Part shown: positions 55,504 to 64,000 of the stretch, one piece after another | Layout of the letters: each line of letters opens with the position of its first letter | Position numbering within the stretch: the first letter of the stretch is position 1 | NCBI GenBank assembly: GCA_963779325.1 | Contig: CAVZXS010000025.1 | Span: 372,001 to 436,000 of the forward strand | Source of the DNA: CAVZXS01 sp963779325 | GTDB lineage: Bacteria > Bacteroidota > Bacteroidia > Chitinophagales > Chitinophagaceae | Length of the DNA stretch: 64,000 nt | Direction of reading: 5' to 3' | Notes under the pieces: model-generated | Told to the model about the DNA's origin: nothing | What the model saw: the letters and a program-made list of their open reading frames with translations, nothing else | Databases searched by the model: none | Program-made: the position numbers and the translations under genes

Positions 55504-56133
55504 TTAGTTTTTTCCAAAAGCTTTATTAATAGCTTCGGTGCGGTTTTGTACATGCAGTTTTTCGTAAATATGATGTATGTGCTGGCGTACTGTATCGGTA
55601 GAGATAGAAAGTTTTACAGCAATTTCTTTATACATTAATCCTTTGGCTAATTGTTGTAATATTTCGTTTTCTCTTACTGATAATGCTGCTACCTGTTCTT
55701 TCACTTCATCATTTTGTAAACGTTTAATAACCTTCCTGGCAATTTGCGTACTCATGGGGCTGCCACCGGCGTGTAAGTCAATTAAACCTTCTGTAATTTT
55801 TCCGAGAGGTGTTTTTTTGAGTAAATACCCGCTGGCGCCTGCGGCTAATGCTTCAAAAACTTTTTCATCGTCTTCATAAATAGTAAACATCATAAACTGG
55901 CTTTGCGGGCAGAGTGCCTTTACTTTTTTTATGCAATCAATACCATTCATGCCGGGTAAATTAATATCCATAATTACAATATCAGGTTGCCATGCAGGCA
56001 ATTCGTCGGCAGCTTTTTCGGCATTCGAAAAAGTGGAGAGTAATTCAAACCGTTCATCTAATGTAAGTAAACTTGCCATGCCCTCCCTTACTTCTTTCAA
56101 ATCTTCCACCAAACAAATTTTTATGGGTTGCAT
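55504..56133 (-). CDS. LuxR-family response regulator
   Basis: A 209-residue NarL-type regulator. The receiver has Asp56 in VIMDINLPG and Lys in YLLKKTP; the C-terminal HTH is LSVRENEILQQLAKGLMYKEIAVKLSISTDTVRQHIHHIYEKL. It follows its probable cognate histidine kinase gene by 80 bases on the same strand, forming a two-component pair. The secreted-protein genes downstream are plausible but unproven targets. Confidence 0.93.
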   Translation of the reverse strand: MQPIKICLVEDLKEVREGMASLLTLDERFELLSTFSNAEKAADELPAWQPDIVIMDINLPGMNGIDCIKKVKALCPQSQFMMFTIYEDDEKVFEALAAGASGYLLKKTPLGKITEGLIDLHAGGSPMSTQIARKVIKRLQNDEVKEQVAALSVRENEILQQLAKGLMYKEIAVKLSISTDTVRQHIHHIYEKLHVQNRTEAINKAFGKN

Positions 56134-56213
56134 AATTGTAAAAATAAACTATAAATAAAGAATGGCAATAGTACAAAAGTTATAGGACCCCGCTCTTTAT
56201 CTGCTTTTCAGTA

Positions 56214-59200
56214 TTATTTTAACGGCACGATCATTTTTACCAAAACACCATCCGTATTGGTTATTTCAAAAGACCCGCCAATTGATTTCATACGCATTTT
56301 CATGTTCTTTAAACCATTGCCCCCGCTATTGGTTTTTTCAAAACCTTTTCCATCGTCCTTTATACTTATAAAAAAGTTTTTACCTGTTTTAAAATAGATG
56401 ATTACTTTTTTCGCATCAGCATGTTTTACCACATTGTGAAGGCTTTCTTTTAATGTTAAAAAAATATTTCGCCGTAATTCGCCGGTTAAAATAACTGCGG
56501 GAATTTCTTCGGGCATATAAATATGCATCTCTAAATTATTTTCTTCTCCATATTCAGCGGCATACGAACGGGCATAAAATAATAAATCTTCCAGGGTATC
56601 ATTTTTTTCATTCATTGCCCAAATCAGTTCATTCATTTTTTGCACCAGGTCATTGGAGTTGATTACAATTTTTTCAGCATCTTTTTTTGTGGCATCGCTA
56701 AAGCTGTTACGTTTTACTTTTTCGCTTAAAAAGCGGAGCGTAGATAAGCCGGCACCCAAATCATCATGAATATCAATGGCAATTCTTGTTCGTTCCTTTT
56801 CAATGGCCTGTTGTTTTTCAAATTCAAGTTTATGTTTGCGGATTTTTCGGTTCAGATAACTTTTTACTACTAACCATCCGGCCAAAAATAGAATCGCCGC
56901 AAGGGTAATTTTAAACAGGGCAGTTTGGTAAAATGCTTTGGCTATCTCAATTTTTAAAGTTTTGCTATGCGGGCTTATCACACCATTTACATCCATTACA
57001 CGCAACTGAAAGCTGTATTCGCCGGGAGGTATTTTGCTATACCGTGTATAGCGGGTATTCCCATTTAGAATCCAATCTTTGTCATACCCTTCCAGTTTAT
57101 ATTCAAAGCTGCATCCGGCGGCATTTTGAAAAGCAACAGGACTAAAATCAAAAGAAAAAGTATTTTGCTTATGTGATAAACTGATTTTATCCACTTCTTG
57201 TGGATTAGGAACAAATCCGGCAGAAGCGTCATTCACATATATGTTGTTTAATTGAACTGCCGGCGCATAGATTTTATCATCCAACCTGTTCGGAAAAAAC
57301 GAAACCAGGCCATTAGTAGTTCCTGCAATACATTTATCCGAAGAGAAATTAATAGCAGCAATATTGAATTCATTGGCAGGCAGGCCGTCTTCAGCTAAAA
57401 AAGTTCTGGCCGTATTTTCCTTTTCATCAAAACAAAAGAGACCTTTTTCACCAAACAACCATAACTTATCGCCTGTTTTTATAACACTGCTGACGCTTAT
57501 AAATGGCGGCGGTTTTGTAAAACTTACTTTTTTTAAAGTATAATCATTCCGGTTCTGCCTGTATAAACCAAAATTGGTGGCCAATAAAATACTGTTATTG
57601 GCAGTATCAATATAAAATTGATTTACCTGTGGAGGAAAAGGAATAGAGAGAATGACCGGATCAACAGATTGCTCTTTTGCTATTTTTAATATATACAGCC
57701 GATCCGCTAAATCCTTTATATATATAGTACCGGCCTCATCCTGAAATAATGCAGCAAAACTGGTGAACTTTTTTTTGTTAAGTGCGGAGAAAGGCTGAAT
57801 ATCATACTCTCCGTTTTTTGAATATATGCGATATACGCCGGCGAAGGTGGTAAAAAGAAAGGATTGATCCTGCAGCCGTATAATATCCTGCACCCAGCTA
57901 CTGCCAAAAAGTTCAGTAGAAAATACAGGATAGCTCATTTTGTGAAGGCGGTTGGTAATTATATCATATCGAAATAAACCTTCTTTGCCAATGCCCCAGG
58001 CATATCGGTGTCCATCAAATAGTAATTTATAAAATCTTCCGGTAAATTTTTTACCGTTCAACATTGGTTCCCGAAATTCGAAGGCATGATTGTCAGTATT
58101 TAATTTCCATAGCCCTCCTGCATCATTCATTATACACCATAAGTTATTGGCATTATCATAGCCTATCCAACGAACATTGTTATTGCCTTCCCATTTTTCT
58201 AAGTCGTTACGGGAAAGATTTTTTTGAAAATAATTTTTTTCTACGTTTGTATAACTAACGCCTTGTCCGTAACTGCCGCACCAGATATTACCCACTCTGT
58301 CAAAGTATAGCGAAACAATATTGTTACTTCCAATGCTGAACGGATCAAGCCGGTAGTTTCTGTAGCTATCAACAAATTTTTTAGTTTTTAAGTTGAAAGT
58401 GAAAAGCCCGTTATTACCTGTAGCCGCCCACAATAAACCGTTGGGTGCAATAGCTGTGTAACGAAGCTCATTCACAATTTGCCCTTCCCGATTTTTGTAC
58501 AGCAAGTATTTACGGGTATGGGGATTCAGCTCTACTAACCCTGCCGTAGTAGAGAGCCAAACAACAGAATCATTTTGGGGCAAAACATGTACTACCTGGA
58601 AAACGGGTTCATTGAATTTTTTGTTAATGCCGGTAAAAAAAATTTCCTTTTTTACAAGTATCTTATTTTTAAAAACATAATGAGTAGTACCCTCTGTTAA
58701 GTAAGTCCAAAAGTGGCGTTTATCAGAAAGCGAATCATACCACAGCACGCCATCTACAGCGGGTGTTTCTGTAATGGTGTCAATATTCAGGGTACGGGTA
58801 TCGAAAGTTTTTATTGATTTTGTTTTTGTTTCCAGCAACCATAATTCATGATCATTAACAAAGCCAAGCGGAACACAAAATGTATTTTCATTTTTACCGT
58901 TTTCTGAAAGCATACTAAAATTCGAAAAACTGTTGTCATTAATGTTGTAACGACTTACCCCTGCATCTGTACCTGCCCAGACCCGGTGCTGGGGATCCTC
59001 CACTAACCGGGTAATAAAATTACCTCCAATGGATTTTTCATTTTGTTCATCGTTTAAAAAATTGATTGTGTGACCGCCATCATAAAGCGTAAGGCCGTTA
59101 CGTGTACCCAACCACATATATCCGCGGCTGTCCTGTAAAAAATGGTACACTATATTTTGAGCTAAACCGGTTTGTACGGAAAGGTGTTTAAAATTGTAAA

Positions 59201-59285
59201 GAGCGTTTTGTGTTTGCGCCGAAAGGCCTTTAGACAACACTGTAAATAAGAAGAGCGTTATTATATGAAAAGGTTTTACTGTCAT
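56214..59285 (-). CDS. Propeller-type sensor histidine kinase
   Basis: A 1023-residue membrane kinase. Signal peptide to about residue 25, then two-component regulator beta-propeller repeats (about 26-670; motifs like DSRGYMWLGTRNGL), a Y_Y_Y-type Ig domain (about 700-765), one transmembrane helix (about 775-797), and a HisKA_3 domain with the phosphorylated His in IAIDIHDDLGAGLSTLRFLSE, followed by HATPase_c (IKDDGKGF, NGLKNMKMR). The propeller senses an extracellular ligand, often a glycan in this phylum, though no sugar genes are nearby. I chose the ATG at 59285 (MTVKPFH); 13 extra residues upstream are possible. Confidence 0.94.
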   Translation of the reverse strand: MTVKPFHIITLFLFTVLSKGLSAQTQNALYNFKHLSVQTGLAQNIVYHFLQDSRGYMWLGTRNGLTLYDGGHTINFLNDEQNEKSIGGNFITRLVEDPQHRVWAGTDAGVSRYNINDNSFSNFSMLSENGKNENTFCVPLGFVNDHELWLLETKTKSIKTFDTRTLNIDTITETPAVDGVLWYDSLSDKRHFWTYLTEGTTHYVFKNKILVKKEIFFTGINKKFNEPVFQVVHVLPQNDSVVWLSTTAGLVELNPHTRKYLLYKNREGQIVNELRYTAIAPNGLLWAATGNNGLFTFNLKTKKFVDSYRNYRLDPFSIGSNNIVSLYFDRVGNIWCGSYGQGVSYTNVEKNYFQKNLSRNDLEKWEGNNNVRWIGYDNANNLWCIMNDAGGLWKLNTDNHAFEFREPMLNGKKFTGRFYKLLFDGHRYAWGIGKEGLFRYDIITNRLHKMSYPVFSTELFGSSWVQDIIRLQDQSFLFTTFAGVYRIYSKNGEYDIQPFSALNKKKFTSFAALFQDEAGTIYIKDLADRLYILKIAKEQSVDPVILSIPFPPQVNQFYIDTANNSILLATNFGLYRQNRNDYTLKKVSFTKPPPFISVSSVIKTGDKLWLFGEKGLFCFDEKENTARTFLAEDGLPANEFNIAAINFSSDKCIAGTTNGLVSFFPNRLDDKIYAPAVQLNNIYVNDASAGFVPNPQEVDKISLSHKQNTFSFDFSPVAFQNAAGCSFEYKLEGYDKDWILNGNTRYTRYSKIPPGEYSFQLRVMDVNGVISPHSKTLKIEIAKAFYQTALFKITLAAILFLAGWLVVKSYLNRKIRKHKLEFEKQQAIEKERTRIAIDIHDDLGAGLSTLRFLSEKVKRNSFSDATKKDAEKIVINSNDLVQKMNELIWAMNEKNDTLEDLLFYARSYAAEYGEENNLEMHIYMPEEIPAVILTGELRRNIFLTLKESLHNVVKHADAKKVIIYFKTGKNFFISIKDDGKGFEKTNSGGNGLKNMKMRMKSIGGSFEITNTDGVLVKMIVPLK

Positions 59286-60247
59286 CGTTAAATTTGCCTT
59301 TCTAAATTTAGGCATTTTGATCAATAAGTCCGTTGTTGATTTAACAATGTTAGAAACGAAATATTTTATTTTGAATCTTGTTTAGATTTTGATTGATATT
59401 CGGTTTGATTACGTGTATGCAAATGTAAAAAAGTACAACCTTGCAAAAAGCCCGGCGGTTATGTAAATTTGAGTCGTTAAACCCGCTTTTTATGAAACAA
59501 TGTAAAAATTAAAACTTAGTGAACTCGGTATCATAATAGCAGTTTGACTTTTCATCGGCTTTTTAATTACATGTTATGATTATTTTACTTTGCGTTCGGA
59601 AATATCGGCCGGGTTCTCATCAAATTTTCTTTAGGCCGGCATCTTGCATTCAATTTGGTCGCTGCTTTTTTGGAGGGCGACAATGGACGGCGGTTTCCCG
59701 GTTTTTTATGTAAATGAAAAATACCGCGATAAGCGGGATGGTTTTACGGTAATGGCTGTACTCATTTCTTTCGTAGTAGTTTCTATTATCACAATGATGA
59801 TTATTGCCGCTACAGAATTGTGCAAACACAGCTTCAGTTGTTTTTTACACCCGCTTCTTTGAGACGAAGTAAGGAAACCGAATCTAAGAAAATACTTTTA
59901 CCCTTTTCATAATGCTTTTCCCGCCCGAAATAACCACGGTATCGAAGATAACGGGATCAGTGCAGTATTTACATTGTACATAAGGACGGAAGCCCTTCCC
60001 GAGAAAAGTGGTACAATTACTCCGAAAAGCATATAATTTTTTTAGCCGTACCTGTTTTGATACAACCCTTCCTGAATATTTTGCGATCTTTAATATGTAG
60101 TTGAAGTAGTTTTTGTTTAATAAAATTCGAAAATCATTAAACACTCCAAACACTCGTTCATGCTTTTTAAATGCACCTTTAAATTTCAAACGACATCAGA
60201 TTTAATTAATAAATTTACGGTACTAACCATCTAATCAAAAAAATTTT
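59286..60247. other. Long intergenic region without a supported gene
   Basis: About 960 bases between the histidine kinase and the Crp/Fnr gene. It contains two weak open frames (about 72 codons at 59644 on + and 101 codons at 59884-60189 on -). The first encodes one possible membrane helix; the second has no recognised motif. Neither has a convincing start context, so neither is called. Remnant gene or regulatory DNA is possible. Confidence 0.4.
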
Positions 60248-60847
60248 ATGTCACCCTATCCTGAATACGAATTGCCGTTATTGAAATCAATCCCTTTTTC
60301 CGAAAAGGAAAAATTGATGATTTACCGTTACCTGAAAGTGAGGCATTTTAAAAAGAAAGAAAAAATTCTTCAGCAGGGTGATATGGAATCTCACTTTAAT
60401 TTTTTGCATAAAGGTCTTACCCGGCAATTTTATACGCATAATAATCGCGAAATAAATACACAGTTTACTGTTAAAGACGATATTGTTTGTTCGGCCTATT
60501 CATATTTTTCCCGCACACCATCTGCCTATAGTATCGAAGCCGTAGAACCTACTACGCTGCTTACTTTTGAAATAAATGATATGGAATTTGTTTTAGCCCA
60601 GGGTCCAAATTTTATTCAATGGGGACGATTACTGATGAACCAATTGCTTTTTTATAAGGAAGAGCGGGAAAGGGAATTACTTACTTACGATGCTGCAAAC
60701 AGGCTGCAGCACTTCATAGATTCAAAACCCGAATTAGTTTCCAAACTTTCGCAGGTTCATATCGCATCCTATCTCAATATTCAACCAGAGACTTTCAGTA
60801 AATTAAAAAACAGCATTCAAAAAATAGGGCATCAGAAATCTGAATAA
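60248..60847 (+). CDS. Crp/Fnr-family transcription regulator
   Basis: A 199-residue protein with an N-terminal cyclic-nucleotide-binding fold (about 25-125; KKEKILQQGDMESHFNFLHKG) and a C-terminal region with helix-turn-helix character near 170-190 (SQVHIASYLNIQPETFSKLKN). The ligand cannot be read; the typical cAMP residues are not obvious, which is common in Bacteroidota members. A strong terminator follows at 61048. Confidence 0.88.
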   Translation: MSPYPEYELPLLKSIPFSEKEKLMIYRYLKVRHFKKKEKILQQGDMESHFNFLHKGLTRQFYTHNNREINTQFTVKDDIVCSAYSYFSRTPSAYSIEAVEPTTLLTFEINDMEFVLAQGPNFIQWGRLLMNQLLFYKEERERELLTYDAANRLQHFIDSKPELVSKLSQVHIASYLNIQPETFSKLKNSIQKIGHQKSE

Positions 60848-61047
60848 TCACGATGCCGGCATTGCTATTATCAGAAATTTTATTGTTATGCAATTGCAAG
60901 AAGACTTTGCAACAGGGTTGTTTTCTTAACTTATGTTAAGTTTTCGGGCAATTTCTTTCTTTATGCAGGTCTGCATTGATTGTCGGACTGTTTTAGTGTC
61001 GTAATTTTAAGATATTAGGATAAGGTTTAATGGTTAATGGTTTAAAT

Positions 61048-61079
61048 CCCGCCGGTTCCCCGGCGGGGTTATTTTTTTA
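61048..61079 (+). terminator. Terminator after the Crp/Fnr gene
   Basis: Stem CCCGCCGG / CCGGCGGG with a four-base loop followed by GTTATTTTTTT. The 313-base gap to the Uma2 gene also holds a CTTAAC-TTAT-GTTAAG palindrome at 60925-60940. Confidence 0.85.
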
Positions 61080-61098
61080 TGAGACCTTGGTATTTGTA

Positions 61099-61125
61099 CA
61101 AAAAATCCGGCACAGCGGCCGGATT
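61099..61125 (-). terminator. Terminator after the Uma2-type gene
   Basis: On the minus strand AATCCGGC / GCCGGATT followed by TTTTTTG. Confidence 0.8.
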
Positions 61126-61161
61126 CTAAATTGAAAGAAGTCTTTATTTTAACTTTTTTAT

Positions 61162-61690
61162 TTACAGATACCAGAAGTTGATGGTAAGATTCAGTAAAAC
61201 GGACTTAATGCTTTCTTTAGCTGATTCCAATTCAGTATACTCTTGATTGGTTAAAGTAAATCCTGAAACTGCTTTTGATTCGGGTTCAACAATCCAATAC
61301 TCGTTTACACCATATTGTTCGTAAACAGCTTTTTTATCTTCCATGTCAAATTTTGCAGTAGAGGGAGAAAGAATTTCGATTATTAAATCAGGCGCACCTT
61401 TAATCTTTCCGTCTTTGATGATATCCATTTTCTCTTTTGAAATAAACAATATATCCGGTTGATATATATTTCTTTTGCCTAAATAAACATCCATTGGAGC
61501 AGTTAATATTTCACCTATTTTTTTCAACCGCATAATTCGAAAGTTGTCTGGCAATTTCCATTGCCGGTTTTTGATGCTCGTAAGCACGTGATGGCGACAT
61601 GATAATAATATTATTAATGAGTTGACACAATGTACCCTCGGGTAAGCTCTCAAAAACTTCGAGCATGGTACGTGGGGGAGCCTGTATCAT
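61162..61690 (-). CDS. Uma2-type putative restriction nuclease, frameshifted
   Basis: A PD-(D/E)xK-fold protein of the Uma2/DUF820 family, often called a putative endonuclease though its role is unknown. The true start is the ATG at 61690 (MIQAPPRTMLEVFESLPEGT), whose frame hits a TGA after NYAVEKNR. A seven-A run on the minus strand (61518-61524) lies just before. With six A the frame continues as AVEKIGEILTAPMDVYLG and on through YQPDILFI and PDLIIEILSPSTAKFDMEDK, giving about 175 residues. The ORF read from a later start alone lacks the real N-terminus. Confidence 0.75.
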
Positions 61691-61785
61691 AATTTTTTTA
61701 TTTGTTTGAAATTACAAAATAAAAAGCAAATACTAAAGCAAGTCGCCTGCTTATAATAGAATAGCTTATGAAGAAATGTAAGCGT

Positions 61786-63723
61786 CTATCTCATTAGTCT
61801 CGGAGATGCCTTCACTTTCCCTTTCATCATTTCCAAAACAGTCTCTTTTATTCCCTGCGCATCATAGCCGCATTCTCTGTGCAGTTCTTTGGGTGTGCCA
61901 TGTTCAATAATCGCATCAGGGATACCCAATATTTTTATATCAGCCTTGTAGTTGTGTGTATTCATAAATTCTAAAATAGCGGAGCCAAAACCTCCCGCTA
62001 CTGTCCCGTCCTCTACTGTAATTATTTTATCAAATTTGCCAAAAACCTCGTGCAGCATTTCTTCATCTATCGGTTTCACAAAACGCATATCATAATGTGC
62101 CGGGTTCAGTCCCTCGTTTTTTAAATCACGGATCGCTGCTGCAGCAAAATTTCCCGGGTGGCCAATTGTCAAAATAGCAATATCATTTCCGTCCTTAATT
62201 TTTCTTCCCGTACCAATTTTTATTTCTTTCATCTCCGTTTTCCATTCAGGCATTACACCTTCCCCTCTGGGGTAGCGTATTACAAACGGGTTAGTCGTCG
62301 AATCCAACTGCGCCGTGTACATCAGGTTTCTCAGCTCACTTTCATTCATGGGTGCGCTTACAATCATATTGGGTATGCAACGCATGTAAGGTATATCATA
62401 ACAGCCGTGATGTGTAGGGCCGTCATCACCTACCAGGCCGGCACGATCTAAACAAAATATAACCGGCAGGTTTTGTATTGCTACGTCATGCACCACCTGG
62501 TCGTAAGCTCTTTGCATAAAAGAAGAATAGATATTACAAAAAACTTTCATGCCCTGTGTGGCCATACCCGCACTTACCGTTACGGCATGTTGTTCCGCAA
62601 TGCCTACATCAAATGCCCGGTCAGGCATTTGCTCCATCATATATTTTAATGATGAACCGCTTGGCATAGCGGGTGTAATACCAAATATTTTTTTATTTTT
62701 TTCGGCCAGTTCAATAATCGTATGCCCGAATACATCCTGGTACTTGGGCGGCTGCGGCAAATCAAATTTCTTTTTTTGTATCTCACCGGTTATTTTATCA
62801 AACAAACCGGGCGCATGCCATTTGGTTTGATCTTTTTCGGCCAACTCATATCCCTTGCCTTTTACCGTAACAATATGTAATATTTTTGGTCCCGGTATTT
62901 TTTTCAAATCCTGTAATGTATCTACCAGCTTGGTAATGTTGTGACCGTCAATAGGACCAAAATATCGAAGCTTCAATGCTTCAAATAAATTAGCGCTGCT
63001 GCTTACCATTCCCTTCAATCCTTCTGTCAATTTATGCGCCATACTTCGGGTAAAATTTTTACCCATCGGCAGTTTGCCCAGCAAGTTCCATACATCATCT
63101 TTTACTTTATTGTAAGTCGGCGATGTAGAAATATCCGTCAGGTATTCTTTCAATGCACCCACATTCGGGTCAATACCGATACCGTTATCATTTAAAATAA
63201 TTAATACATCCGCATCAGCTACACCGGCATGATTCATGGCTTCAAAAGCCATACCCGCCGTCATAGATCCATCTCCAATTACCGCTATCGCTTTTCTGTC
63301 CTTCTCACCTTTGTATTTGGCCGCCATGGCCATACCCAATGCAGCACTAATGGAAGTGGAAGAGTGCCCTACACCAAATGTATCGTACTCACTTTCGCTG
63401 CGTTTAGGAAATCCGCTCAGCCCTTTGTATTTGCGGTTGGTATGAAAATTATCTTTTCGCCCGGTTAAAATTTTGTGACCGTATGCCTGGTGGCCCACAT
63501 CCCAAACCAATTGATCATAAGGCGTGTTGTATACATAATGCAAAGCAGTAGTTAATTCTACCACACCCAAGCTGGCGCCAAAATGCCCGCCATGTACACT
63601 CACTACATCTATGATGTACTGTCGTAATTCATCACAAACTTTGTGTAATTTTTCTTTCGGAACTTTCTTTAAATCGTCCGGCGAATTGATGGTTTGTAAA
63701 AGCGGTCCGGGTGTTAATTGCAT
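61786..63723 (-). CDS. dxs: 1-deoxy-D-xylulose-5-phosphate synthase
   Basis: Condenses pyruvate and glyceraldehyde 3-phosphate, the first step of the MEP pathway to isoprenoids. The 645 residues show the TPP domains: GGHFGASLGVVELTTALH, WDVGHQAYGHKILTGR, GDGSMTAGMAFEAMNHAG ... LNDNGIGIDPNVG, then the Pyr domain DVGIAEQHAVTVSAGMA and the C-terminal transketolase domain. A TAATTTTG -7-like box lies on the minus strand at 63743-63750. Confidence 0.97.
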   Translation of the reverse strand: MQLTPGPLLQTINSPDDLKKVPKEKLHKVCDELRQYIIDVVSVHGGHFGASLGVVELTTALHYVYNTPYDQLVWDVGHQAYGHKILTGRKDNFHTNRKYKGLSGFPKRSESEYDTFGVGHSSTSISAALGMAMAAKYKGEKDRKAIAVIGDGSMTAGMAFEAMNHAGVADADVLIILNDNGIGIDPNVGALKEYLTDISTSPTYNKVKDDVWNLLGKLPMGKNFTRSMAHKLTEGLKGMVSSSANLFEALKLRYFGPIDGHNITKLVDTLQDLKKIPGPKILHIVTVKGKGYELAEKDQTKWHAPGLFDKITGEIQKKKFDLPQPPKYQDVFGHTIIELAEKNKKIFGITPAMPSGSSLKYMMEQMPDRAFDVGIAEQHAVTVSAGMATQGMKVFCNIYSSFMQRAYDQVVHDVAIQNLPVIFCLDRAGLVGDDGPTHHGCYDIPYMRCIPNMIVSAPMNESELRNLMYTAQLDSTTNPFVIRYPRGEGVMPEWKTEMKEIKIGTGRKIKDGNDIAILTIGHPGNFAAAAIRDLKNEGLNPAHYDMRFVKPIDEEMLHEVFGKFDKIITVEDGTVAGGFGSAILEFMNTHNYKADIKILGIPDAIIEHGTPKELHRECGYDAQGIKETVLEMMKGKVKASPRLMR

Positions 63724-63802
63724 GTGTGCTGTTTAGTGAGTGCAAAATTAGTGGTTTCCCGCTTTCGCATCTGCTAAAAAATAACCAAATAATTGGTTTT
63801 AT

Positions 63803-63937
63803 GGCAGCCCCCAAAGCTCCTTTGCGCAATGCAGGCGCACGGCTTTGGGTCGGGCTATTACAGGGTACCGCCCTTCGCTGCGCTGCGGGCCCCCCGCCGC
63901 GGCGGGGGCCTTTCATATCCCTGCTGCACAGGCTGCA
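63803..63937. repeat. GC-rich structured repeat element
   Basis: A sharply GC-rich block in AT-rich flanks. It starts GCAGCCCCCAAAGCTCC, passes through GGGTCGGGCTAT, contains an 18-bp perfect palindrome CCCCCGCCGCGGCGGGGG at 63891-63908, and ends ATATCCCTGCTGCACAGGCTGC. Open frames across it are shadows. The flanking words resemble a dispersed intergenic element I remember from many Bacteroidota, but this is one copy only. Confidence 0.55.
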
Positions 63938-64000
63938 TTACCCTATTATTATCGATTCAGTTCAAATAAGAAGGTTTTATGGCTAATTTGTGGCATGGTC

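Noticed and set aside
59644..60189. Two weak open frames in the long gap
   Set aside because: No recognised motif, no promoter or terminator context, and short length. Kept only as a comment on the intergenic region.
63632..63986. Open frames across the GC-rich element
   Set aside because: They exist on both strands because the block lacks stop codons through high GC and palindromy. Their translations are low-complexity and have no family features.
1..64000. tRNA, rRNA, CRISPR, prophage or complete IS
   Set aside because: No matching structure or signature gene was seen on reading both strands; the short repeats noted do not have spacer-repeat spacing.

Overview
The window is a piece of a Bacteroidota chromosome, most likely from the Chitinophagaceae or a close relative. 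Evidence: type IX secretion parts (PorX, a CHU_C/gliding-type C-terminal domain, a PorP/SprF protein), the fused LpxC-FabZ enzyme, many short secreted proteins ending their signal peptides in AQ, -33/-7 promoters of the TTTG-N19-TAnnTTTG type, and AT-rich intergenic DNA with the short palindromic repeats common in this phylum. No rRNA, tRNA, CRISPR array, prophage or complete insertion sequence was seen.

Layout. 0-14 kb: central metabolism and housekeeping (PEP carboxykinase, deoxynucleoside kinase, TrpS, GatC, two LolD/MacB-type ABC ATPases, cobalamin adenosyltransferase, FabI, RecN, zinc-ribbon protein, NIF3). 14-25 kb: peptidases and surface proteins (secreted DinB-like protein, M32 carboxypeptidase, lipoprotein, a 1466-residue PKD-repeat protein paired with a PorP/SprF partner, M1 aminopeptidase). 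25-32 kb: ribosome and envelope genes (Frr, WecA/MraY-type transferase, transketolase N-subunit, LolC/E permease, RbfA, MsbA-like exporter, cytochrome c). 32.2-33.9 kb: a small islet carrying a Fic enzyme, flanked by two copies of the 3' end of an acyl-CoA dehydrogenase gene. 34-44 kb: acyl-CoA dehydrogenase, metallo-hydrolase, PorX, HD phosphohydrolase, LpxD, LpxC-FabZ, GyrB. 44-49.6 kb: PPK2, MscL, DUF3078 protein, ScpA, OsmC, small HTH protein. 49.7-59.3 kb: a cell-envelope block with two L,D-transpeptidases, several secreted proteins, and a propeller-type histidine kinase with its LuxR-type response regulator. 60-64 kb: Crp/Fnr regulator, Uma2-type nuclease, DXS, and a GC-rich structured repeat.

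Connections. PorX regulates type IX secretion in this phylum, and the PKD/CHU_C protein is the kind of cargo that system exports, with the adjacent PorP/SprF protein as its probable outer-membrane partner. LpxD and LpxC-FabZ feed lipid A synthesis and MsbA would flip the product; LolC/E and LolD-like proteins would sort lipoproteins.

Three genes (MsbA-like exporter, ZU5-like secreted protein, Uma2) each carry an apparent single-base insertion in or next to a short homopolymer. This may be sequencing error or slippage and should be settled before any of them is called a pseudogene. The strongest candidates for something new are the Fic islet with its doubled palindromic operator, and the tandem three-hairpin repeat at 11.1-11.4 kb.
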